Assembly (NCBI GenBank): GCA_964415295.1
Contig: CAYPYN010000004.1
Location: forward strand, 310,001-374,000
Source of the DNA: SB21 sp964415295
GTDB lineage: Bacteria > CLD3 > SB21
DNA length: 64,000 nucleotides
Reading direction: 5' to 3'
Shown: one piece after another, positions 7,635 to 16,840 of the stretch
Numbering within the stretch: the first letter of the stretch is position 1
Layout of the letters: each line of letters opens with the position of its first letter
The notes under the pieces: model-generated
What the model was told of the DNA's origin: nothing
What the model saw: the letters and a program-made list of their open reading frames with translations, nothing else
Databases searched by the model: none
Position numbers and translations under genes: made by a program

Positions 7635-8744
7635 TTATTTCCATTTAAAGAGCCCTAACATACCTCTTAGCCCTACCAGAACGACAAAAGGGGTTTGCAA
7701 AACAAACCACATGAGAAAAGTGATCATAGAAAATCTCTTTTTGAACACCTGCGTTCCTACATAACTCCCCGAAAAATCGATAACGCCTTTAGTGATCCAT
7801 GAAAACACGATGATGATCAGTATCGGCTTAAGAATGAGACCAAATATAAGGCCGGCCAACAAGATCGTGTGCAAGAGATAGATAGAAACCAGGTATGCGA
7901 AAAACGGAAAATCCAGACTGGGCATGATCGTACCGTTGGATGCCCAGCGGGACCTCTGCTGGACCAAGTCGGACAAGCTATACATAGGCTGTGTTGTCGT
8001 AAACGTACCCGGATCCGTGGCAAATACGATTTGATACTCGGTAAGCTTCCGGATCAATTGTATCATCAGCGTATCGTCTCCGGAAATGCGGTGTTTGACC
8101 TTTTCAAAGCCACCGACACGATCAAAAGCGCTTCGGCGGTAAGCAAGATTTTGCCCGCTGGCCGCCAGCGGATAGCCCAGATTCGCCGCCCCGCATGCGG
8201 CCGCCATCAAGACTACAAAATCAAATTCCTGCCATCGTTCAAAAACGCTCTTTGATCTTATAGACGAAAACCCGATGACCGCTCCAACGTTTTCAGTAAA
8301 ATAAGAGACCATTCCTTCCACCCAGGTCTCCTTCACATGACAATCCGCATCGGTAAAAAGCAGTATCTCTCCTTTGGACAGACGTATACCGTGGTCCAAA
8401 GCGTTCTTCTTGCCGGATATCGCATCGGGTTTAGTGTCGACTCGAACCCATTTGATCTGTGAATTCCTGCTTGCGAAATTTTCAATGATCCTGCCCGTTC
8501 CGTCCCGGGATCTGTCATCAACCACAATGACCTCCCATTTGTCGGCCGGATACGTCTGCCGAACGATATTTTCTAGGCATTCGGCAATATTATTTTCCTC
8601 ATTTCTGGCGGCAATAATAATCGAAACAAAAGGCCGGTTCGGGCTCTTGTTTTTTTCTGACATGAATAGCCCGATCAAGTATGCCAGACCGACCGCCAGA
8701 TAAACGATCAGCAAAAACCCCAATAGAATCGTAAAGTAAATCAT
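7635..8744 (-). CDS. GT2 family glycosyltransferase, membrane-bound
   Basis: A 369-residue inverting glycosyltransferase. An N-terminal membrane segment (about residues 3-28) is followed by a GT-A domain with SIIIAARNEE, the DDRS and DAD metal/nucleotide-binding motifs, GDDTLM as the likely catalytic-base region, and QQRSRW (QxxRW). Two or three membrane spans close the protein. This is the architecture of enzymes that extend glycolipids or polysaccharides at the inner membrane from nucleotide sugars. Its start overlaps the stop of the second glycosyltransferase by four bases (ATGA), so the two are translationally coupled. It is the last gene of the run beginning at 16759. Confidence 0.93.
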   Translation of the reverse strand: MIYFTILLGFLLIVYLAVGLAYLIGLFMSEKNKSPNRPFVSIIIAARNEENNIAECLENIVRQTYPADKWEVIVVDDRSRDGTGRIIENFASRNSQIKWVRVDTKPDAISGKKNALDHGIRLSKGEILLFTDADCHVKETWVEGMVSYFTENVGAVIGFSSIRSKSVFERWQEFDFVVLMAAACGAANLGYPLAASGQNLAYRRSAFDRVGGFEKVKHRISGDDTLMIQLIRKLTEYQIVFATDPGTFTTTQPMYSLSDLVQQRSRWASNGTIMPSLDFPFFAYLVSIYLLHTILLAGLIFGLILKPILIIIVFSWITKGVIDFSGSYVGTQVFKKRFSMITFLMWFVLQTPFVVLVGLRGMLGLFKWK

Positions 8745-9883
8745 GATTTGTTCTCAGCCATTTTAGATGATGAATCTTTCCACTGATACTTTCCAAACAG
8801 CCCCCAGGCTCCGAAAACCACCACATGGATGGGGTGGATGCATGCAAAAACAGGATAAAACGGAAGAAATCGGCCAACTTTAAAACGCCAAGCACCAATG
8901 GAAAGTAAGAATAATTCTGAAAGAAGTTTGACCAGAAAAATTGAAACGTAAAGAGCTGAGTCCGAGCGACCGAAAAATATTTCATAAGGCACGTAGGTGA
9001 CGAGGAGCAAATTGAAAAAATAAGTCAGAAAAAGGGCCGTGATCATCCGGAACGAATAATTTAGGCTTTTGGATGCCTGACGTACCTTCTGATGCATGAA
9101 TTGCGAAATAGATCCCGGAGGATCTGTGAATACAAGAGCCTTAGCATCTATGCCATAAGCCGTTTTCCATTTTGTTTTCTTAACCAATCCTAGCAGGAGA
9201 TCATCGTCACCGGAGACGAAACGTGCAATTTTCGAAAACCCGCCGACCTCATGGAATGTCTCTTTTCGATAAGCCAGACTTCGACCGGTAGCCGTCAGCG
9301 TCACACCAAAGGCCGTTCCTGCCGCAGAAAGGGATGCAAGGGTTAGAGAATCCAGCGCAACGAAATTGTGTAATAAAGAAAAACGGCGTTTGGGTTCGAT
9401 CGGAGAATATCCGACAACCATGCCAGTGTCGGATCGGAAACAGGAAATCATACTTGAGAGCCAGTGGCGCTCAGGTCTGCAGTCGGCGTCCGTGCAAACC
9501 AGGATCTCTCCTCTGGACACTTTTATGGCTTCATTCAATGCATGCTTTTTCGGAGCCATGTCTTTCGATAATTCAGAAATTGTTACTAAGCGCAGATTCG
9601 AATATTGTGCCTGCAGCGACCGCACGATAGACGCCGTTCGATCCGTGGAACGGTCGTCGATTACGATCACCTCATAGAGATCCGCGGGATAATCTTGTCC
9701 GTACAAGGCGCGTAAGCAGTTTTCAATATTGGCCTCTTCATTCCGTGCGGCAACCAGAACCGATGCGAAAACGACACTTACCGATCTGGGAGACCGGTAA
9801 AAGAAAAGTCCAATAGCAAGTATAGTCAGGACCAGAGCATAAATAGAAATGAATATGGACAAAAACAGATCCAGCGCCGGCAT
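8741..9883 (-). CDS. GT2 family glycosyltransferase, membrane-bound (second copy)
   Basis: A 380-residue paralogue of the neighbouring enzyme with N-terminal span, GT-A core (SVLVAARNEEANIEN, DDRSTD, CTDADC), GDDDLL and C-terminal spans. The acceptor-side QxxRW is replaced by QKVRQASKS, lacking the Trp. The ATG at 9883 is chosen over one ten codons earlier: it follows AGGAGAAGG at 7 bases and lies one base after the glycosylase stop. Overlap with the downstream glycosyltransferase is four bases. The pair may build one glycan; the changed motif suggests a different acceptor or donor. Confidence 0.92.
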   Translation of the reverse strand: MPALDLFLSIFISIYALVLTILAIGLFFYRSPRSVSVVFASVLVAARNEEANIENCLRALYGQDYPADLYEVIVIDDRSTDRTASIVRSLQAQYSNLRLVTISELSKDMAPKKHALNEAIKVSRGEILVCTDADCRPERHWLSSMISCFRSDTGMVVGYSPIEPKRRFSLLHNFVALDSLTLASLSAAGTAFGVTLTATGRSLAYRKETFHEVGGFSKIARFVSGDDDLLLGLVKKTKWKTAYGIDAKALVFTDPPGSISQFMHQKVRQASKSLNYSFRMITALFLTYFFNLLLVTYVPYEIFFGRSDSALYVSIFLVKLLSELFLLSIGAWRFKVGRFLPFYPVFACIHPIHVVVFGAWGLFGKYQWKDSSSKMAENKS

Positions 9884-9884
9884 A

Positions 9885-10814
9885 TTACGCCTTCTCCTGA
9901 TGGTTTCGAGCATCCGTCAGTGCGTGCCACAGGTAGTATGTCCCGAGAGTCTTCCAACCGTCCCACCGATCGGTCACCTTCAACAGGGTTTCAATACTCG
10001 TTCTTTCATCCTGTCCATAAAATAACCTTATGGCCCGGTGCAGACCTATGTCACCGCGGGGCAATACATTCTTATGGCCCAGGTGCATAAGAGCACATTC
10101 AGCGGTCCATCGGCCGATACCGCGGATTTTGGTGATCTCCGGTCCAAACTCACTTGCGGGGAGCTTTTCAATGTGATCCAGATCGATCTTCTTTCCGGCA
10201 ATGCCCCGGGCCAGATCGAGGATATATTCCGCCTTGCGTTCCGAGAACTGAAGTTTCAACAGATCTCTCTTCCGGATCGATGCCGCTGTCCGCGCATCGG
10301 GAAAAACATAGAACGATTCTCCTTCATGAACGATCTTTTTTCCAAACCGCCTAACGTAATTCATTTCAACCTTATCCGCAAAATTCACATTGATCTGCTG
10401 GCTGATAATGCATCGCGTCAGGCATTCAAACAGATCTCCGGGCCAGTTGGGTTTGAGCCCACGGTATCGTTTACAAATAGAGGCAAGGATCTTATCTTTG
10501 GAAGCTACCTTGTAGAAGGGCCGGATATCGGAATCGGTAAGAAATTGTTTCTTGATTATCTCTCGAATGAAAGCAAGGGCTCCAACCGTAATGCTTTTCC
10601 CGATGATCTGAACGGTAATTCTAGGTCTGTCTATTTCCCCGTTTCCGCTCAGCTGAATCAAATACTGACGACCGTCAAATTCAACCGCCTTTTTATAAAA
10701 TCCTTTCCGGCGATCGTATTCATCGTAATGATATCTCTTGTACCGGTGGGAATGCGTGGAAATGTCAAAATCGAAAGGAGGCACCGCATCGATCAGGAAC
10801 GTATGTTTTTTCAT
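9885..10814 (-). CDS. DNA-3-methyladenine glycosylase II-like (AlkA/HhH-GPD)
   Basis: A base-excision repair enzyme that removes alkylated bases. The 309-residue protein has an N-terminal AlkA-type domain (1-105), the helical core CIISQQINVNFA (135-146), a helix-hairpin-helix KIRGIGRWTAE (229-239) and the catalytic Asp255 in PRGDIGLHRA. No FeS-cluster Cys set is present, which argues against EndoIII or MutY. It lies two genes downstream of an alkyltransferase-like protein in the same run, so both appear to serve alkylation repair. The start ATG at 10814 is 14 bases after the protease stop. Confidence 0.9.
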   Translation of the reverse strand: MKKHTFLIDAVPPFDFDISTHSHRYKRYHYDEYDRRKGFYKKAVEFDGRQYLIQLSGNGEIDRPRITVQIIGKSITVGALAFIREIIKKQFLTDSDIRPFYKVASKDKILASICKRYRGLKPNWPGDLFECLTRCIISQQINVNFADKVEMNYVRRFGKKIVHEGESFYVFPDARTAASIRKRDLLKLQFSERKAEYILDLARGIAGKKIDLDHIEKLPASEFGPEITKIRGIGRWTAECALMHLGHKNVLPRGDIGLHRAIRLFYGQDERTSIETLLKVTDRWDGWKTLGTYYLWHALTDARNHQEKA

Positions 10815-10828
10815 CAGACCGCCGCAGG

Positions 10829-11860
10829 TTACGGAAAAAGGTTGTCAATACGGTAGCCTTTGTCCACAAAAGTCTGCCTGTTCTTCCTGATCAACTCGCT
10901 GATCGACTCCGTGGAAATAGAGTTGGTAATTCCGTATTTCAGATCGGCCTTGAGTTCCACGAACATCTCGCCTTCATACGGAATCGACGGGCTGTATTCG
11001 GACAATTCAAATTCTTTGCTCGGGGTTAATACGTACGAATAATTGGCCGGAACGGATTTCGCCATGCCGACCAATTCAAAATTCGGCACGCCGTCCCTAA
11101 TGGCCAGAATAATACCGCCGCTGAATCCTCGGTTGAACGACGCGTCCGTCAGGAACCCCCCTCTTTTGTCCCTATTGGGACTACTGACCGTTCCTTTGGT
11201 AATCATCTTGAAACCCATCGGATATCCCACAATGTAAATAAACGTGCCCCAATTGAGGTCTTTTGATCGGCCGATAGGATAGTTGAAAACTGAGACTGGT
11301 GTTTCGGGTTTATGATCAAATTTCTTCCCCAGAATGGCAATATCCTGAGCATTATCAATTGCGAGGATTTCGAGTTCACCGCCTTCCGGCAGATCTTTTA
11401 CAAAATTGACCTGCCTTTCTTTGATCGAAATACTCTGTACAAATCCCTTTCCGTTCTCATCTTTGCTGTAAAAGGATACCATGGTATCGGGAAAATCGAT
11501 GATATGGGCGCAGGTGAGCAACGCCACCTGCTGATCCTGATAATAAATGACCGTTGCCGTGCCGACGACAGAGCTGTGCGGGAAAACCGTCTGAATGGTT
11601 TTCTCTTTCAGAACCGTTTCATTGATATCCTTGACCTGGATCTTGGATTTTTCACCAAACGTGTATGTCTTGTAAAAGGCGGTAGCATTGATCATCTTAA
11701 CCGTTTCGACGATCTCGGTCAGTTGTTTCGAACAATCCTTGTAAGGGAATTCGGAATCATATTTGCCGTCTGCCAGCGTCGGATAAGCCACCTTATAGAT
11801 CTTATCGGCACATGATACCGTTGCAAACGCTATTAAAGTCAGCCACATATATTTTTTCAT
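10829..11860 (-). CDS. Trypsin-like serine protease domain lipoprotein
   Basis: A 343-residue envelope lipoprotein: signal peptide with Cys at position 17 (ATVSC). The body is a trypsin-fold domain with a complete triad by motif: His119 in LTCAHIIDF, Asp173 in AQDIAIL and Ser247 in GFSGG. There is no PDZ domain, unlike DegP/HtrA. It sits between the alkyltransferase-like gene (16-base gap) and the glycosylase (14-base gap), so it is co-transcribed with repair genes, without an evident functional link. Substrate unknown. Confidence 0.8.
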   Translation of the reverse strand: MKKYMWLTLIAFATVSCADKIYKVAYPTLADGKYDSEFPYKDCSKQLTEIVETVKMINATAFYKTYTFGEKSKIQVKDINETVLKEKTIQTVFPHSSVVGTATVIYYQDQQVALLTCAHIIDFPDTMVSFYSKDENGKGFVQSISIKERQVNFVKDLPEGGELEILAIDNAQDIAILGKKFDHKPETPVSVFNYPIGRSKDLNWGTFIYIVGYPMGFKMITKGTVSSPNRDKRGGFLTDASFNRGFSGGIILAIRDGVPNFELVGMAKSVPANYSYVLTPSKEFELSEYSPSIPYEGEMFVELKADLKYGITNSISTESISELIRKNRQTFVDKGYRIDNLFP

Positions 11861-11876
11861 GATAACCTCCGGAAGG

Positions 11877-12206
11877 TTAGTCCCTCGGAATCCATTCGTA
11901 CTTTTTCAGATCAATTCTTTCATTGACGAAAATGATTTTCTCTTTCATGAGCAATCGTTTCTGAAGAGCATACAGGCCGTCCTTCTGAGGGAGAGAGATC
12001 ATCCCTTTGGCGTTGATCACGCGGTGCCACGGAACCTTCATCCCGCGAGGAATATTATGCATCGCATACCCGACCAGCCGCGCATTCTCACCCAAGCCGG
12101 CTATACGAGAGATCTGCCCGTAGGTGGAAACTTTGCCTTGCGGAATGCGCTTGACCGTCCTCCATATGACATCGTAAGAACTATATCCCTCACTCTTTGT
12201 CCCCAT
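11877..12206 (-). CDS. Alkyltransferase-like protein (ATL, MGMT family without active Cys)
   Basis: A 109-residue single-domain protein of the O6-alkylguanine-DNA alkyltransferase family. The DNA-binding part is recognisable (GKVSTYGQIS, and Arg in the ENARLVGYAMHNIP finger), but the active-site PCHR is VPWHRV, with Trp60 where the alkyl-accepting Cys should be. That is the hallmark of ATL proteins, which bind O6-alkylguanine, flip it out and hand it to nucleotide-excision repair. It lies nine bases after the upstream peptidase and close to an AlkA-type glycosylase. Confidence 0.92.
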   Translation of the reverse strand: MGTKSEGYSSYDVIWRTVKRIPQGKVSTYGQISRIAGLGENARLVGYAMHNIPRGMKVPWHRVINAKGMISLPQKDGLYALQKRLLMKEKIIFVNERIDLKKYEWIPRD

Positions 12207-12215
12207 ACGATGTCC

Positions 12216-13439
12216 TCAGACCAAACCGGAAGGGGTTTGCGGCGTCGAGATCAGTCTCGTGAATATCTCCCATCGTCGGGCCGGATTATCCGTTGTTCCC
12301 CCGTTCCTTTCGATGTATTGCTTTACCATATCCTGACCCAGATTGTAATTGATCACATAACTGCGGTATTTCTCAATAAATCGAATACGCTGTTCGGCCC
12401 GTTCGCGTGCATAGAGCCCGTACTCCACCAACCAGTCCACGGCTTCATCTTTGTTGAATTTACCATCCAGATAACCGCGGGCGGCTTCATTTCCCGCATA
12501 AGCTAATTTGGATACCAGAGCGTGGATACGGTAATATTTTTCAGTCATTTCTCCGTTCATACCGGCCAGAGGGAATAAGACTTTTCTTTCAAACTCCATA
12601 CGCTCCTCGTTCGGAAGCGCCATCTCGATTCCGAAATTAGCCGTGCCCTCAGCAATAAGCGATTGAGGGCTGAATAAAGCATACACGGAAAATTCACGCC
12701 AATTTCTTCGCCGCACCAGTTCTTTCTCGAGCTGGGAATTGAAAACATGATGGCCGGGATATCCTTCATGACAGGCCAGATCTACGGCGCGATCGATATA
12801 GATCGGCAGATCCGTATTAATCTGGATAAGACTGAAGCAGCCGCCTTTGTACCAGTTGTAACCGCTCCAGGCCTTATCGGTTACGTATTCCACTACAAAG
12901 TTCTCATCCTCCGGCAATGCAATATACTTCTTTGTTCTCTCTCGCCCTTCTGTGATGGCCGCCTGGAAAACCGTATCCAGTTTGTCTTTGGGAATGATAA
13001 ACGATTTCTTGAATGCTTCCAACCTGCTTGATACGCCGCCCGATCCCGGCAGTTCTCGGTCCAGCGCCTTCAAAGCGTCTTCAAAGAAAGTCTTGGTATG
13101 AACCGGCGCTACGGCGTCGTACAGCAATTTAGATTCTTGATCAAACGTAAATTGCTTCCCGAGGAGCATCTGGATCTTAGCATGGATAGCTACGAATTGC
13201 TTGGACAAGAATCTGAAGCGTAATCGCTCCATGTCATCCAGATCCGCCTTTTCAAACGTATTCAGCTTCTCGATAAGACTTACGGTTTCTTCCTCGAGCT
13301 TTTTCAGACTGGTGTCTTTATCACCCGACGGCTCGGCCGGTTTCCATTCTTGAGGGCCGTAGTATGAATCGACAAAATCGCCGTCATAAAGACCGACCTT
13401 TAAGATCAACTTCACATACGATTCAGCAATAGTATTCAT
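12216..13439 (-). CDS. DUF885-like zinc metallopeptidase
   Basis: About 407 residues, mostly helical. Zinc-site motif CHEGYPGHH has the HExxPGH pattern of the DUF885 gluzincin-like family (His224, Glu225, His230 from the start used), with a second-site Glu264 in IAEGTANFG. It is shorter than typical DUF885 proteins (about 600) and has no signal peptide, so it should be cytoplasmic. The ATG at 13439 is preferred over a TTG six codons upstream; neither has a strong ribosome site. It lies between the aminotransferase and the ATL gene. Substrate unknown. Confidence 0.75.
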   Translation of the reverse strand: MNTIAESYVKLILKVGLYDGDFVDSYYGPQEWKPAEPSGDKDTSLKKLEEETVSLIEKLNTFEKADLDDMERLRFRFLSKQFVAIHAKIQMLLGKQFTFDQESKLLYDAVAPVHTKTFFEDALKALDRELPGSGGVSSRLEAFKKSFIIPKDKLDTVFQAAITEGRERTKKYIALPEDENFVVEYVTDKAWSGYNWYKGGCFSLIQINTDLPIYIDRAVDLACHEGYPGHHVFNSQLEKELVRRRNWREFSVYALFSPQSLIAEGTANFGIEMALPNEERMEFERKVLFPLAGMNGEMTEKYYRIHALVSKLAYAGNEAARGYLDGKFNKDEAVDWLVEYGLYARERAEQRIRFIEKYRSYVINYNLGQDMVKQYIERNGGTTDNPARRWEIFTRLISTPQTPSGLV

Positions 13440-13472
13440 AACGTTTTTCTTTTTCAATATATGTAAGGCCGC

Positions 13473-14651
13473 TTATTTCTCGAATTGTTCCACCGCGGCG
13501 GTGATCGCTTTTCCTATGTTGATTTTGGCATCCGATCGGTCTAACACATTTTCCAGCGCAGAAAGGCATAATGTAATATTCTTAAGATTACATCCGTATC
13601 CCATCAAACCAACGCGCCATATCTTGCCGGCTAATGAACCCAGTCCTCCGCCGATCTCGATGCCATAAGAATGGAGCAATGCGGACCGCACTTTCATATC
13701 TTCGATGCCATCCGGAATGATCACCGCGTTGAGCTGAGGCAGTCGGGAGTTTTCCTCACCCAATAACCTCATCCCCATGGCCTCTACACCGGCCTTGAAT
13801 GCGGCATGGTGTCTTTGGTGTTTCGTCCAGGCATGCTCAAGTCCTTCTTCTCTGAGGATCAGGAGAGCTTCATGAAGTGCGTAGAACGAATGCACCGGCG
13901 ATGTGTGATGATACGTTCTCTTCGCACCGTTCCAATAACCGGTCAGGCGATTCATATCAAGAAACCAATTGGAAATCCTGGTTTTTCTTTTTCTGACCTT
14001 TTCCGCTGCACGGGCGCTGAAGCTTATCGGCGACAGGCCGGGAATACTGGCCAGACATTTTTGTGAACCCGCATACACCGCATCGATGCCCCATTCGTCG
14101 GTTTTCAAAGGAATCCCGCCCAAAGAAGTGACCGCATCGACGATAACCAGGCAATCATGGTTACGGGCGATGTCGGTTAAAGTTCTAACATCCGATAACG
14201 CTCCTGTAGAAGTTTCGGCATGAACAAAAGCCACTAGTCTTATCTGGGGGTCTTTATTCAGAACGGATAGCAATGCTTCGGGGTCGACCGGTGAACCCCA
14301 CGTATTTTCGATCAAGATCACTTCGGCGCCATATAGTTCGGCCATTTCTTTCATACGGCTGCCAAAAAAACCGTTCTGACAAATAACGACTTTATCTCCG
14401 GGTTCGATCAGGTTCGAAAAACAAGTTTCCATACCGAGCGTGCCGGGTCCGGACACAGCCAACGTCCATTCGTTTTCTGTCTGAAAGGCATAACGAAGAA
14501 GCTCTTGGATTTCATTCATCAGTTCGATGCAACGGGGATCCAAGTGCCCCATCACAGGTCTTCCCAAAGCCTCTCTCACACGCGGGTGCAGATCGGACGG
14601 CCCTGGTCCCATCAGGACTCTCGTCGGGGGATAAAATGATCGGTCGGTCAT
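13473..14651 (-). CDS. Class V aminotransferase (alanine/serine-glyoxylate type)
   Basis: A PLP enzyme of 392 residues. Motifs: MGPGPSDLHPRV at the N-terminus, VSGPGTLGMET for phosphate binding, VDAVTSLGG with Asp172 against the PLP nitrogen, and GSQKCL with Lys198 as the Schiff-base lysine. These fit the alanine-glyoxylate / serine-pyruvate / purine-catabolism (PucG) branch, which swaps amino groups between glyoxylate and Ala or Ser. The start lies five bases after the MetH-like stop, so it is translationally close to a one-carbon gene; serine/glycine interconversion is a possible link (inference). Confidence 0.9.
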   Translation of the reverse strand: MTDRSFYPPTRVLMGPGPSDLHPRVREALGRPVMGHLDPRCIELMNEIQELLRYAFQTENEWTLAVSGPGTLGMETCFSNLIEPGDKVVICQNGFFGSRMKEMAELYGAEVILIENTWGSPVDPEALLSVLNKDPQIRLVAFVHAETSTGALSDVRTLTDIARNHDCLVIVDAVTSLGGIPLKTDEWGIDAVYAGSQKCLASIPGLSPISFSARAAEKVRKRKTRISNWFLDMNRLTGYWNGAKRTYHHTSPVHSFYALHEALLILREEGLEHAWTKHQRHHAAFKAGVEAMGMRLLGEENSRLPQLNAVIIPDGIEDMKVRSALLHSYGIEIGGGLGSLAGKIWRVGLMGYGCNLKNITLCLSALENVLDRSDAKINIGKAITAAVEQFEK

Positions 14652-14656
14652 AAAGA

Positions 14657-16759
14657 TTATTTTATGTTAAAATACTTGGCTTCCGGGTGATGCACAATGA
14701 TCGCGCTGGTCGATTGCTCCGGTTCAAGGTGATATTCTTCGGTCAGCGATACTCCGATCTTCTCCGGCTCAAGCAATTCAAACAGTTTGGTTTGATCCTG
14801 AAGATTGGGACAAGCCGGATATCCGAAACTGTAACGTGAACCGCGATACGACTGCTGGAACAATTTCTTAATATCGGCATGATCGGAATGATTAATGCCA
14901 AGTTCCGCTCTCATTTGCCGGTGCCAATACTCAGCCAGTGCCTCGGCTGTCTCAACGCTGAGGCCGTGAAAATACAAATAATCGGTGTAGTTATTGGATT
15001 CAAAAAGTCTGGCGGAAAATTCCGAAGCCTGCCGCCCGACCGTGACCAACATGCAACCAATGACGTCCATCCTTCCGGAATCCTTGGAGGCAAAAAAATC
15101 CGATATACAGAGATAATGCCCTTCCTGCTGCCTTGGAAATGCAAAACGCACGCGTTCCGACTTCATATCATCCCGATAAACGATAAGGTCGTCGCCGTCG
15201 GACTGGCAAGGAAAGTATCCGTATACAATCTTCGGAACGAGGAGCTTCTCGGACTCCGAGCGCCATTTCCACGTCTCGAAAACGGGCCGGACTTTCCCAT
15301 CAACAAAAGAATTGTATTCCGAAGACGTCATCTTGCCTCTGGTAAACTGCCATTGACCGCGGAACAAAGCGATCTCATTGATAAAAGGATAAACATCCTT
15401 AAGCGCTACGTCTTCCACCACCCGGCTTCCCCAGAAAGGAGAGACCGGAATATTGGCTTTCGGATTTACGGACGACCGCCGGGGCACCGACGGCGGTTTG
15501 AGCCCTTCGGCGCTCTGCCTCCGATGCAGCCAGTCCTGGACTTTTTTCAGATGTTTGTATTCATGCGCGAAAGACGATTCCGCGATGATCCAGCCTATCG
15601 TTTGATCGTGTACGGTTGTGCTCAGATACTCCGGCGATATGGACGAAACGTGATGAATCAGGTTTGACTGCGTTTCATTCCAAATATCCATCAGTTCTTC
15701 CCGGCTCTTGGATTTGTATTTCTCGACGGCTTCGGAATTGATGAGATCATTTTCCTTATCGGAAAAAACGCGGATTTGAGAACCATCGCCTCTGGCGATC
15801 CATTGCAACCGCTCGATCAATACCTGCTCCCAATGAACAAAGTGAGCGATGATGTCGTGCACCGACCAAAGGCCGATTGATTTGTCACGGTCAAACGGCT
15901 CATCCGATATGTACTCGAGAACCTTGTTCCATTGATGTTTTACGATACGGATCCTTTTAACCGTTTCCTGGATCGTATCGGCCGGAGTGGAAAGAATATC
16001 CGCCGCGGCTTTTGTTTCCGCTTTTGCTCCGCTCATCACTTGTTCCATCACCCGTAGCCCTGAGAATGCGTCTTCACAGTAATAGAGCGGCGCATCATAC
16101 ACTTCTCTTAGATCCTCTTCGACATATCTTCGGGTCAGGGCGGCACCACCTAAGAGAACGGGAACGGACAGGTTTCTCTCAGCCATCACTTCCAGATTCT
16201 CCTTCATGATCAGAGTGGATTTGACCAGAAGTCCGCTCATGCCGATCGCGTCGGCTTTATGCTCCTCAAGGGCATGGATCATGGTTTCAACCGGGCATTT
16301 GATGCCAAGATTGATAACTTTGTACCCGTTGTTGGTCAAAATGATATCCACAAGATTTTTTCCAATATCATGGACATCCCCTTTTACAGTGGCCAGAACC
16401 AGCGTACCTTTTTGCGTTCCGCCTTTTTTTTCCATAAAAGGCTCGAGAAAGGCTACGGCCGATTTCATAACCTCGGCCGATTGCAGAACAAATGGCAATT
16501 GCATTTCGCCTTTGCCGAATAGTTCCCCGACAACCTTCATGCCTTCAAGAAGGATCTCGTTAATAATTTGCAGAGGCTTATGAGTTCCCATGGCCAGCTT
16601 CAGATCATCCTCGAGACCTTGTTTTTCACCGTCAATGATGCGGCCCTTCAGACGCTCTTCAAGGGAGGCCGTGGCTTTCGCGACCGTTTTGGAGGGATCG
16701 GCTTTCCGGCTTGCGTAATGGTTGATGATCTCAACCAGCGGATCGTAGACCACCTTCAT
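14657..16759 (-). CDS. MetH-like cobalamin protein: B12-binding, DinB-fold and activation domains
   Basis: A 700-residue partial methionine synthase. Residues 1-110 are the helical B12 cap, about 115-242 the cobalamin Rossmann domain with DVHDIGKN (lower-ligand His130) and SGLLVKS. Residues about 266-412 look like a DinB/DfsB four-helix domain (His301/306/309, His399/403 as possible metal ligands). Residues 425-700 are the AdoMet-dependent reactivation domain with RGSRYSFGYPACP (639-651). The homocysteine- and folate-binding modules of full MetH (about 1200 residues) are absent and not in the window, so it must act with a separate catalytic subunit. ATG at 16759 follows GAGAAG; a TTG six codons earlier is less likely. 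First gene of the run to 7635. Confidence 0.9.
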   Translation of the reverse strand: MKVVYDPLVEIINHYASRKADPSKTVAKATASLEERLKGRIIDGEKQGLEDDLKLAMGTHKPLQIINEILLEGMKVVGELFGKGEMQLPFVLQSAEVMKSAVAFLEPFMEKKGGTQKGTLVLATVKGDVHDIGKNLVDIILTNNGYKVINLGIKCPVETMIHALEEHKADAIGMSGLLVKSTLIMKENLEVMAERNLSVPVLLGGAALTRRYVEEDLREVYDAPLYYCEDAFSGLRVMEQVMSGAKAETKAAADILSTPADTIQETVKRIRIVKHQWNKVLEYISDEPFDRDKSIGLWSVHDIIAHFVHWEQVLIERLQWIARGDGSQIRVFSDKENDLINSEAVEKYKSKSREELMDIWNETQSNLIHHVSSISPEYLSTTVHDQTIGWIIAESSFAHEYKHLKKVQDWLHRRQSAEGLKPPSVPRRSSVNPKANIPVSPFWGSRVVEDVALKDVYPFINEIALFRGQWQFTRGKMTSSEYNSFVDGKVRPVFETWKWRSESEKLLVPKIVYGYFPCQSDGDDLIVYRDDMKSERVRFAFPRQQEGHYLCISDFFASKDSGRMDVIGCMLVTVGRQASEFSARLFESNNYTDYLYFHGLSVETAEALAEYWHRQMRAELGINHSDHADIKKLFQQSYRGSRYSFGYPACPNLQDQTKLFELLEPEKIGVSLTEEYHLEPEQSTSAIIVHHPEAKYFNIK

Positions 16760-16840
16760 TTTATCTTCTCTTTTCAAAATAACTCCGCGTTTAATGGCCG
16801 GTCATAATATAGATGATCTAATTGAAATTATAAAACATTT

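Noticed and set aside
7635..9883. A split or frameshifted single glycosyltransferase
   Set aside because: Both genes have complete N-terminal, catalytic and C-terminal parts, so they are paralogues.
10038..10856. A 272-codon plus-strand frame opposite the AlkA-like gene
   Set aside because: The minus-strand gene has a catalytic Asp and HhH motif; the plus-strand frame is compositional shadow.
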